This document shows positions 1 to 5,329 of a stretch of DNA of 5,329 bases, in pieces. The stretch is taken from assembly GCA_947178655.1 (NCBI GenBank), contig CAMWZB010000087.1, positions 1-5,329 on the forward strand. Reading direction: 5' to 3'. Each line of letters starts with the position of its first letter. The first letter of the stretch is position 1. The notes under the pieces are model-generated. The model ran no database searches, was not told where the DNA came from, and was given only the letters and a program-made list of their open reading frames with translations. Both the position numbers and the translations under genes were made by a program. Source of the stretch: an uncultured Porphyromonadaceae bacterium. Its GTDB lineage: Bacteria > Bacteroidota > Bacteroidia > Bacteroidales > Muribaculaceae.

Positions 1-181
1 TAACTAATGCCTCTTCAACATCTTCAACTCATAAATAAACTCCACAGATTAAACGCCACTATCGGTATAACATCTATTCAACATTGTCGCCGTAACGTGT
101 CCGCTGAATAGTTACCTTGATAAAAACACGGTCAAAAATTGTTTTCACCACTGAGAACTCGCCGATGTCGCCAAAAATTCG

Positions 182-189
182 TAACTTTG
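182..189 (+). promoter_or_regulatory. Bacteroidota-type -7 promoter box (TAACTTTG)
   Basis: TAACTTTG matches the Bacteroidota primary sigma factor -7 consensus TAnnTTTG at every fixed position. It is followed by TACC, a context often seen after such boxes. Transcription would begin a few bases downstream, roughly at 194-198, which leaves a short leader before the ATG at 211. I found no convincing TTTG-like -33 element 19-21 bases upstream (around 157-163), so the call rests on the -7 box and its position. It probably drives the three-gene cluster that follows. Confidence 0.6.
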
Positions 190-210
190 TACCACATAAC
201 CGAAAACACG

Positions 211-1176
211 ATGAATTTCACAATTGAGCACTTTGCCGAAATCGCCGAAAACGGTGTGGCAAATATAAGATATCCGTCGTCTGCGCCGGGGTTGTATGCC
301 CCTATTGTATACGCAATGGCATCCGGAGGCAAGCGTCTGCGTCCGGCACTCTGTCTGGCGGTGTATGCGGCGCTTTCGCACAATTCTCCCGAAGCAATCA
401 TTAATCAGGCTCTTGCGGTGGAGATGTTCCATAATTTCACTCTGCTGCATGATGATGTGATGGACCGTGCGGACATACGCCGTGGTCAGCCGACTGTGCA
501 TCGCCGGTGGAATGAGAATGTTGCCATATTGTCGGGCGATACGATGCTGTCGATGGCTTATGGGCTGCTTGCCGATGGTGCCGGCGACAGGTTCGCGACG
601 CTTTTCGAGGTATTCAACCGCACAGCCATTGAGGTCGACGAAGGCCAGCAGATGGATATGGAATTCGAAAGCCGTAAAGATGTGACAGTGTCGGAGTACA
701 TGGATATGATACGGCTCAAGACCTCAGTTCTGTTGGGCTGTGCTTGCCGTATAGGAGCCATGATGGCCGGTGCTTCGGATGACGTGTGTGACGCATTCTT
801 CAGCTATGGCGAGGCTCTGGGGCTGGCGTTCCAGCTTCGCGACGACTGGCTTGACACGTTCGGCGATCCTGCCGTGTTCGGCAAGGAAATAGGCGGAGAC
901 ATCATCAACAAGAAGAAAACGTGGCTGCTCATAACGTGCATGGCTGAAGCCTCGGACGAAATTGACGGCATACTGCGCGAGGACCTCGAGCCTCAGGAGA
1001 AAATCACGCAGGTCAAGCGCGTGTACAATCGTCTTCAGCTGGCCGAACGCTGTCAGGAACTGACTGAGCGCTATTCGTCTCAAGCGGCTGACTGCCTGAG
1101 CAATATCGAGCTTGATCACGATGCCCGCAGCTTCTTCACAGAGTTATGTACCAAAGCAGCCGGACGTAATCACTGA
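211..1176 (+). CDS. trans-polyprenyl diphosphate synthase (IspA/GGPP synthase-like)
   Basis: This 321-residue class I prenyl elongase condenses isopentenyl diphosphate onto allylic diphosphates in the cytoplasm, supplying precursors for quinone side chains, carriers or other isoprenoids. All hallmarks are in order: GGKRLRP (39-45), the first Asp-rich motif DDVMD (81-85) followed by RRGQPTVH (90-97), GQQMDM (145-150), the KT pair (170-171), and the second Asp-rich motif in FQLRDDWLD (207-215). The first motif has two residues between its Asp pair and the last Asp, unlike the four in bacterial IspA-type farnesyl synthases. Phe76 lies five residues before it, which in known enzymes limits the product to about C20, so a geranylgeranyl-type product is inferred. 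An ATG at 139 would add 24 residues, but it lies upstream of the -7 box at 182-189 and the added residues resemble no part of the family, so ATG 211 is preferred. No Shine-Dalgarno is present; the leader is A-rich. The stop overlaps the next start. Confidence 0.95.
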   Translation: MNFTIEHFAEIAENGVANIRYPSSAPGLYAPIVYAMASGGKRLRPALCLAVYAALSHNSPEAIINQALAVEMFHNFTLLHDDVMDRADIRRGQPTVHRRWNENVAILSGDTMLSMAYGLLADGAGDRFATLFEVFNRTAIEVDEGQQMDMEFESRKDVTVSEYMDMIRLKTSVLLGCACRIGAMMAGASDDVCDAFFSYGEALGLAFQLRDDWLDTFGDPAVFGKEIGGDIINKKKTWLLITCMAEASDEIDGILREDLEPQEKITQVKRVYNRLQLAERCQELTERYSSQAADCLSNIELDHDARSFFTELCTKAAGRNH

Positions 1177-1976
1177 TGATCGACACTCATACACATCTCT
1201 ATATGCCGGAGTTTGCCTTCGAAGGGCAGGATGACAAATCATTCGAAGGGCAGTGTGACGCGGTGGACCGAGCCGTCATGGCGGGAGTGGAGATGATGAT
1301 TCTGCCGAATGTCGACCGCGACAGCGTGAGCCCTCTTCTCGGTCTGCATCGCCTGAGACCGGACTCTACGGCTGTGGCCATGGGGCTGCATCCTACAGAG
1401 GTACGGGCGAACTGGCGCGAAGAACTTGACTATGCCATGTCGGTGCTGGGCAGCGATGCCGCCCGGTGGTGCGCCGTCGGTGAAGTGGGCATAGACCTCT
1501 ATTGGGACAAGACCTTCGAGAATGAGCAGATGCAGGCATTCGACATTCAGGCTGCCCGCGCGCAAGAACTTGGGCTGCCTCTGATAATACACTGCCGTGA
1601 CGGTCTCTCGCAGACTCTCGAGGTGCTTCAGGGCCATAAAGGCGTGGATGCCGTCTTTCATAGCTTCGGAGGTTCGGAGCAAGACGCCGAGGCTATAAAG
1701 CGCGCTGGAGACGGCCGCTTCTATTTCGGCATCAACGGCATAGTGACATTCAAGAATTCATCGCTCCGCACGGTGCTTCCGGTCATCGGAGCGGACCGCC
1801 TGCTCATAGAGACCGACTCGCCCTATCTGGCACCTGTGCCTCACCGCGGACGGCGCAACGAAAGTGCTTACATTACTCATATCCTCGCAACTGTGGCCCA
1901 TGCTCTCGGCATAAGTGCCGGGGATGCGGAGGCCGCAACTACTCAGAATACCCGAAACCTTTTCAGACTATCATAA
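1176..1976 (+). CDS. TatD-family metal-dependent hydrolase (putative deoxyribonuclease)
   Basis: This 266-residue amidohydrolase-fold protein belongs to the TatD/YcfH family, whose members are divalent-metal DNases or 3'-5' exonucleases. Its exact substrate cannot be read from the sequence. The full metal-binding set is visible: H5 and H7 in DTHTH, E103 in GEVGID (102-107), H139 in IIHCRD, H162 in FHSF, and D214 in ETDSPYLAP (212-220). The signatures PHRGRRNE (222-229) and NTRNLF (258-263) complete the family pattern, and the length is normal. The start ATG overlaps the stop of the prenyl synthase (TGATG at 1174-1178), which suggests translational coupling. An unusual feature is a repeated FEGQ (15-18 and 23-26) in the loop after the HxH motif, encoded by an in-frame 24-bp duplication. 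No signal peptide is present, so the protein is cytoplasmic. The purT start follows 17 bases after the stop. Confidence 0.95.
   Translation: MIDTHTHLYMPEFAFEGQDDKSFEGQCDAVDRAVMAGVEMMILPNVDRDSVSPLLGLHRLRPDSTAVAMGLHPTEVRANWREELDYAMSVLGSDAARWCAVGEVGIDLYWDKTFENEQMQAFDIQAARAQELGLPLIIHCRDGLSQTLEVLQGHKGVDAVFHSFGGSEQDAEAIKRAGDGRFYFGINGIVTFKNSSLRTVLPVIGADRLLIETDSPYLAPVPHRGRRNESAYITHILATVAHALGISAGDAEAATTQNTRNLFRLS
1218..1265 (+). repeat. 24-bp in-frame tandem duplication inside the TatD-family gene
   Basis: Two adjacent 24-base units (1218-1241 and 1242-1265) both begin with the identical 12-mer TTCGAAGGGCAG and share TGAC further on, giving 16 of 24 matching positions. They encode FEGQDDKS followed by FEGQCDAV. 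The frame is kept, so eight codons have been added near the N-terminus. The divergence in the second half suggests the duplication is not very recent. The 12-base identity is direct observation; a duplication origin is an inference. Confidence 0.6.
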
Positions 1977-1993
1977 TCATACACTATCTACCA

Positions 1994-3178
1994 ATGGCAA
2001 AAATAGGATCTGTAATGACCCCGGTGGGTCGCAAGGCTCTTCTGCTCGGCAGCGGAGAGCTCGGCAAAGAAGTAGCTATCGAACTCCAGCGCCTTGGCGT
2101 CGAGGTGGTAGCCTGCGACAAGTATGCCAACGCCCCTGCCATGCAGGTGGCCCATCGCTCCTACGTATTCAATATGCTGGACGGCGACAAGCTGCGCGAA
2201 ATCGTCGAGCTGGAGAAGCCTGACCACATTATTCCCGAAATCGAGGCTATCGCCACTCCGACTCTTGTCGAGCTCGAGAAGGAAGGCTACCATGTGACTC
2301 CTACGGCGCGTGCCGCTTTCCTCACCATGAACCGCGAAGGCATACGCCGCCTCGCCGCCGAGGAACTGGGCCTGGCCACATCGCCTTACCGATTCGCTTC
2401 GACTTATGAGGAATTCACCAATGCGATAGAAGAAATCGGTCTTCCTGTTGTGGTGAAGCCTGTGATGAGTTCGTCGGGCCACGGACAGTCGACTGTGCGC
2501 ACTGCCGAGCAGATTGAGAGTGCATGGCGTGAAGCTCAGGAAGGTGGCCGCGCCGGAGCCGGACGCGTCATTGTAGAAGGTTTTGTTGACTTCGACTATG
2601 AAATCACGCTGCTTACCGTGCGCAGTTGTACCGGTACTGTGTACTGTGCTCCGATCGGTCATATCCAGGTCGACGGTGACTATCGCTACTCCTGGCAGCC
2701 CCAGCCGATGAGCGAAGCCGCTCTCCGCGAGGCCGAGGCCGTAGCAGGAGCTATCACAGGTGCGCTCGGAGGCTATGGTATATTCGGTGTAGAACTGTTC
2801 ATCAAGGGTGACAAGGTGATATTCAGTGAAGTGTCGCCGCGTCCTCATGATACCGGCATGGTGACGATGATATCTCAGGATATGAGCGAGTTCGCACTCC
2901 ACGCACGTGCTCTGCTCGGACTGCCGGTGCCAGAGGTGCGCTTCCTCGGGCCGTCGGCATCGCGTGCCATAGTCGTCGAAGGAGACACCACACAGGTGGT
3001 ATTCGACAACCTTGAGGCCGTTCTTGCCGAGCCCGGAGTCCAGCTCCGCATATTCGGAAAGCCTGAAGTGCATGGGCATCGCCGCATGGGTGTCATTCTG
3101 GCTACGGCTGACACTGTCGATGAGGCACGGGCCAAGGCCGAACGTGCGTACGACGCGCTTAAGGTGGAAGTGAAGTAA
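1994..3178 (+). CDS. purT: formate-dependent phosphoribosylglycinamide formyltransferase (GAR transformylase 2)
   Basis: PurT uses formate and ATP, through formyl phosphate, to formylate glycinamide ribonucleotide (GAR) in de novo purine synthesis, without the folate cofactor that PurN needs. The 394-residue protein aligns from its start with E. coli PurT (392 residues) almost without gaps. [10 protein letters not shown] (17-26) opens the N-terminal domain, with GAR contacts at E22 and E82. The ATP-grasp domain has R114, K155, the loop SSGHGQ (160-165), EGFV (195-198), E203, and Mg ligands E267 and E279. SPRPHDTGM (281-289) contains D286, and K356, R363 and R364 match the remaining GAR/phosphate ligands. 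The one notable change is His163, where E. coli has Lys. The start is supported by colinearity with E. coli from residue 1. No Shine-Dalgarno is visible. It lies 17 bases after the TatD-family gene and is probably cotranscribed with it. The sequence looks closer to proteobacterial PurT than to the Bacteroides form as I recall it. Confidence 0.97.
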   Translation: MAKIGSVMTPVGRKALLLGSGELGKEVAIELQRLGVEVVACDKYANAPAMQVAHRSYVFNMLDGDKLREIVELEKPDHIIPEIEAIATPTLVELEKEGYHVTPTARAAFLTMNREGIRRLAAEELGLATSPYRFASTYEEFTNAIEEIGLPVVVKPVMSSSGHGQSTVRTAEQIESAWREAQEGGRAGAGRVIVEGFVDFDYEITLLTVRSCTGTVYCAPIGHIQVDGDYRYSWQPQPMSEAALREAEAVAGAITGALGGYGIFGVELFIKGDKVIFSEVSPRPHDTGMVTMISQDMSEFALHARALLGLPVPEVRFLGPSASRAIVVEGDTTQVVFDNLEAVLAEPGVQLRIFGKPEVHGHRRMGVILATADTVDEARAKAERAYDALKVEVK

Positions 3179-3190
3179 CTTGAAATAGTC

Positions 3191-3321
3191 AGAGCCCTGA
3201 GAGCTTACAGATTAAAATTCTTTCACCAATTTAACTATGTAATTATCATCAATTACTTGTTATATAGGTAAGCATCCCTCGTCCCTGTGGTCGAGTAGTG
3301 ATTACTGGACTCCGGGGCTCT
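3191..3321 (+). other. candidate structured 3' UTR or small RNA downstream of purT
   Basis: No gene is visible between purT and the terminator, but the stretch can fold. An outer helix pairs 3191-3201 with 3310-3321: seven Watson-Crick pairs (AGAGCCC with GGGCTCT), a G-U pair, one more pair, a bulged C at 3312, then two more pairs. Inside, GTAATT (3239-3244) pairs with AATTAC (3251-3256), extended below by TTA-A-CTAT (3231-3238) with ATAG-G-TAA (3264-3271) across one mismatch. A second hairpin pairs CTCG-T-CC (3278-3284) with GG-T-CGAG (3289-3295) around a CTGT loop. The G-U pair favours the plus strand, in line with the downstream terminator. I see no promoter of its own and recognise no RNA family. 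A 7-bp match in a region this size could occur by chance, so this is tentative. Confidence 0.22.
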
Positions 3322-3346
3322 CATAAATAAATAGTTGAAACGTGGG

Positions 3347-3380
3347 AACACCCCGACTGCTTTCCGGCAGCCGGGGTGTT
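3347..3380 (+). terminator. intrinsic terminator between convergent purT and aquaporin genes
   Basis: AACACCCCG (3347-3355) pairs with CGGGGTGTT (3372-3380). After an A/C mismatch, CTGC (3357-3360) pairs with GCAG (3367-3370) around a six-base loop, giving 13 pairs in all. On the plus strand the hairpin is followed by CTTTTCCC, a modest T tract, so it can end the purT transcript. It also lies 24 bases past the stop of the convergent aquaporin gene. On that strand the tail is less T-rich (CCCACGTTTC), so it may work in both directions, less efficiently for the aquaporin. Confidence 0.8.
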
Positions 3381-3404
3381 CTTTTCCCGTTGTATTCGAG
3401 TTGA

Positions 3405-4100
3405 TTACTTGATTGAGTCGCGGCGGGCGGCTCCGATGGCAGCCCAGCAGAGCACGGCCACTACAGCGCCGATGACGGGACCGACTACCATAATCCAGAA
3501 GTCACCCCACGCTCCGGGGCAGAATACTGCGGGACCGAAGCTGCGGGCCGGATTGACCGAGCAGTTGTCGACCGGAATGCCTACTGTATTGACTAGGCCA
3601 AGGGCGAGGCCGATGGCGAGACCGGCGAATTTGCCGAAGCCCTTCTCGGGGTCAGTGGCGCCGAGCACTACCAGCACGAAGAAGAACGTGAGCAGACCTT
3701 CGGCCAGCAGGGCCATGCCGGGAGTGGCTCCGGGCTGCAGCACATTGGTGGCCAGATACTGGTCGGCGGATGTGATGCCTCCGAAGTTGAAGTCGGGTGC
3801 GAGCTGCATGAAGGCGTAGAGGAGGCCTGCGCCTACGGTGGCGCCGAGAAGCTGGAACACTATGTAGCCTATACATTCACGGCCTGACATACGGCCGGAG
3901 AGGTACACGGCCAGCGATACGGCAGGATTGACGTGACATCCCGAGATATTGCCTATGGCATAGCACAGACACACAAGCACCAGGCCGAAACACAAGCCTA
4001 TGCCAAGGCCGCCTATCGAGGGGCCTGCCAGTACGGCACTGCCGCAGGCGAGAAGGACGAGGAACATCGTTCCGATGCCTTCAGCAACTAATTTTTTCAT
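3405..4100 (-). CDS. aqpZ: MIP-family aquaporin (AqpZ-like water channel)
   Basis: This 231-residue inner-membrane channel of the major intrinsic protein family passively conducts water and possibly other small neutral solutes. The usual six membrane spans can be placed at about 4-25, 31-50, 76-98, 127-148, 157-176 and 202-224. The two half-helices carry the NPA motifs: HVNPA (56-60) and SVNPARS (181-187). Aligned with E. coli AqpZ, the aromatic/arginine filter is Phe38, Asn171, Cys180 and Arg186. Phe and Arg are standard, and Cys matches mammalian AQP1, but the second position is normally His in water-specific channels. The family is secure, while strict water selectivity is less so. Length matches AqpZ (231 in E. 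coli). The ATG at 4100 is followed by MKKLVAEGIG, a typical family start. No Shine-Dalgarno is visible. The gene is convergent with purT and separated from the upstream amylase gene by a terminator, so it probably has its own promoter. Confidence 0.94.
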   Translation of the reverse strand: MKKLVAEGIGTMFLVLLACGSAVLAGPSIGGLGIGLCFGLVLVCLCYAIGNISGCHVNPAVSLAVYLSGRMSGRECIGYIVFQLLGATVGAGLLYAFMQLAPDFNFGGITSADQYLATNVLQPGATPGMALLAEGLLTFFFVLVVLGATDPEKGFGKFAGLAIGLALGLVNTVGIPVDNCSVNPARSFGPAVFCPGAWGDFWIMVVGPVIGAVVAVLCWAAIGAARRDSIK

Positions 4101-4132
4101 AATGGTTCAATATTAGTTAAAAACGTTTGATG

Positions 4133-4140
4133 AAAATATA
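4133..4140 (-). promoter_or_regulatory. weak -7-like box ahead of the aquaporin gene (TATATTTT)
   Basis: Read on the minus strand, TATATTTT matches TAnnTTTG at all fixed positions except the last, and lies 32 bases before the aquaporin ATG. No good -33 element accompanies it, and it overlaps the T-rich tail of the amylase terminator, which alone could explain its composition. A promoter is expected in this gap because the terminator isolates the aquaporin gene, but this particular site is a guess. TAATATTG, ending seven bases before the ATG, is another one-mismatch candidate, though it lies too close to the start to be comfortable. Confidence 0.2.
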
Positions 4141-4181
4141 ACACCTGCCGACGGATTAAAGTTGCTCCGCCGGCAGGTGTT
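4140..4181 (-). terminator. intrinsic terminator of the alpha-amylase gene
   Basis: ACACCTGCCG (4141-4150) and CGGCAGGTGT (4171-4180) form a perfect 10-bp inverted repeat, extended by an A-T pair at 4140/4181. After one mismatch, CGGA (4152-4155) pairs with TCCG (4166-4169) inside. On the minus strand the hairpin is followed by TATATTTTC, so it terminates leftward transcription. It begins 27 bases after the amylase stop codon. The plus-strand flank (TTATGTGTGT) is a poorer tail. The strand assignment is therefore clear. Confidence 0.82.
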
Positions 4182-4208
4182 TATGTGTGTCGGATGTAAG
4201 CGTTGTGT

Positions 4209-5329
4209 TTACCGGGCGTAGAGGATGTAGGTGGTCAGAGGTGCGAGTTTGCCGGTGATGCGTCCTTTGGCTACCTTGAACTGCGCTCCGCTGACAGCAT
4301 CGGTGTAGGTGCCGTCAGCAAGGTCGCAGGGCATCTTGAGCTTTTGTTCTTTCTGCGAGAAGTTGACAAGGGCGACACCTGCCGTGCCGCGCGACACCTC
4401 GGCTACGGCCGAATTGTCGCTGTAGCGCAGGGTCTCGGGCTGCGAAGCCATGGCGTGACGGAACTTGTTGACGGCCACTACTTCGGGATGGAAGAATTCG
4501 TCATTGCCCCGGTGTCCGATACGGTTGTTGCCCCAGTAATTCTCCCGGGTGCTTCCGGCCGGGCGGCTATAGAAGAGCGGCTTGCCTCCTGCGCGGGCGG
4601 TAAGGTATACCCATCCTGTGCGGATCTGATCGTCAGTCAGGCCGGCTGATTCGTGGGCATTGCAGTAGGTGTCATGGCTTTCGACCCATGTCACGAGCTG
4701 GTTGGGGTCGGCCGGATGACGCCAGTCGGCCAGGTCCTCCACCGATGTGTTGCCGGCAGCGATGACGTTGCGCAGAGAGTGCCCGTATGCGCTGGCGGTG
4801 AGGTCCATGTATTCAGCGTATTCTTTCTCCTTGACGTTGCGGTCCTGCAGCACTTCGCCGTATATGTACAGGCTGTCGGGCATCAGGAGCGAAAGACCTT
4901 TGACTCCTTTGCGTCCGGTCGCCACGTCCCAGAAGTCATTCTGTTTCGACCGGGCGTCCAGCGGGTCGGAAGGCAGTCCGATGTGTTTGGCTGTGTCATA
5001 GCGGAAGCCGCGGGCTCCGAGGTTGATGAGGTCGTTGACATACTGGAGGTAGTAGTGCTGGAAGTCGGGATTCTCTGTGTTCACGTCGGGAAGTCCGCCC
5101 ATTTCGCCTGTGGTGCACTCGCGACGGTCGTTGTAGTCGCGGATAGGAGTGAATCCGGATGCATGATAGAGATTGTCGTGTCCGCCCACGGCGCGGTCAA
5201 GAGCCGGAAGGACAGCATTGTGGTCGATGGCGGTATGGTTGGGCAGCACGTCGACGATAATTTTGACTCCGTATTTGTAGGCGCTGTCGCACATGGCACG
5301 GAAGTCGTCGCGCGATCCGAGCATGTAGT
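4209..5329 (-). CDS. alpha-amylase, GH13 AmyE-like (3' part, N-terminus beyond window)
   Basis: This is the C-terminal part of a GH13 endo-acting alpha-amylase that hydrolyses alpha-1,4 glucan links in starch or glycogen. The frame is open to the right edge, and the first Met (5322-5324) is internal: it falls at the YLGTEQEF region of B. subtilis AmyE, so roughly 100 or more residues are missing. Counting from that Met, the conserved regions are DVLPNH (25-30), GFRYDTAKH (106-114) with nucleophile Asp110, GEVLQD (156-161) with acid/base Glu157, and WVESHDTY (213-220) with stabilising Asp219. YMDLTASAYGHSLR (172-185), PLFYSRP (249-255) and IGHRG (269-273) also match AmyE, pointing to subfamily GH13_28. 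A beta-sheet domain C (about 300-371) ends the protein, with none of the extra C-terminal starch-binding domain of AmyE. Any signal or lipoprotein peptide lies outside the window, so location is unknown. It has its own terminator and lies upstream of the aquaporin gene on the same strand. Confidence 0.95.
   Translation of the reverse strand, partial: YMLGSRDDFRAMCDSAYKYGVKIIVDVLPNHTAIDHNAVLPALDRAVGGHDNLYHASGFTPIRDYNDRRECTTGEMGGLPDVNTENPDFQHYYLQYVNDLINLGARGFRYDTAKHIGLPSDPLDARSKQNDFWDVATGRKGVKGLSLLMPDSLYIYGEVLQDRNVKEKEYAEYMDLTASAYGHSLRNVIAAGNTSVEDLADWRHPADPNQLVTWVESHDTYCNAHESAGLTDDQIRTGWVYLTARAGGKPLFYSRPAGSTRENYWGNNRIGHRGNDEFFHPEVVAVNKFRHAMASQPETLRYSDNSAVAEVSRGTAGVALVNFSQKEQKLKMPCDLADGTYTDAVSGAQFKVAKGRITGKLAPLTTYILYAR

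Noticed and set aside
1..130. A divergent gene starting on the minus strand at the left edge.
   Set aside because: The minus-strand ATGs at 21, 33 and 73 each meet a stop within a few codons, and no CAAAnnTA (reverse -7 box) was found.
1988..3079. A 363-codon open frame on the minus strand opposite purT.
   Set aside because: It lies antisense to a full-length purT with every ligand motif in place. Its translation shows no recognisable domain and is rich in His, Arg and Cys, as expected for the reverse of GC-biased codons.
3281..3320. A possible tRNA, suggested by GGTCGAGTAG and nearby paired segments.
   Set aside because: There is no GGTTCGA-type T-arm, no acceptor stem of the right spacing and no recognisable anticodon arm.
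3253..3324. A 23-codon open frame on the minus strand in the purT-aquaporin gap.
   Set aside because: It is short, has no promoter or ribosome-binding signal, lies beyond the terminator hairpin of the aquaporin gene, and resembles nothing known.
5322..5324. The Met at the right edge as the true start of the amylase.
   Set aside because: The frame is open upstream to the window edge, and the residues after this Met correspond to the interior of the AmyE catalytic barrel, so the start is off the window.

Overview
The window reads as an ordinary chromosomal stretch from a Bacteroidota bacterium, most likely of the order Bacteroidales. The clues are a perfect Bacteroidota-type -7 promoter box (TAACTTTG, matching TAnnTTTG) just before the first gene, no Shine-Dalgarno sequence ahead of any of the four visible starts, and a polyprenyl synthetase followed directly by a TatD hydrolase. 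The coding DNA looks fairly GC-rich, which fits Muribaculaceae or Alistipes-like genomes better than Bacteroides. That family-level placement is an inference. I see no mobile element, CRISPR array, rRNA or tRNA.

Layout. Positions 1-210 are AT-rich and non-coding and hold the promoter. A plus-strand cluster of three tightly packed genes follows: a trans-polyprenyl diphosphate synthase (211-1176), a TatD-family metal-dependent hydrolase (1176-1976, overlapping its neighbour by one base) and formate-dependent GAR transformylase PurT (1994-3178). No internal promoter or terminator is visible, so they are probably one transcript, although their functions differ (isoprenoid chains, nucleic-acid or housekeeping hydrolysis, purine synthesis). 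Positions 3179-3404 are non-coding. They contain a stretch that can fold (3191-3321) and a strong hairpin terminator (3347-3380) between convergent genes.

The minus strand carries an aquaporin (4100-3405) and, upstream of it, the 3' part of an AmyE-like GH13 alpha-amylase that runs off the right edge (5329-4209). A perfect 10-bp inverted repeat with a T-rich tail (4140-4181) ends the amylase transcript, so the aquaporin is probably transcribed separately. The amylase suggests an organism that uses starch or glycogen.

I do not see an undescribed multi-gene system here. The items most worth a second look are small: a His in place of the usual Lys in the PurT ATP loop, an Asn where aquaporins usually have the filter His, an 8-codon duplication in TatD, a Bacillus AmyE-like amylase in a Bacteroidota setting, and the foldable sequence downstream of purT.
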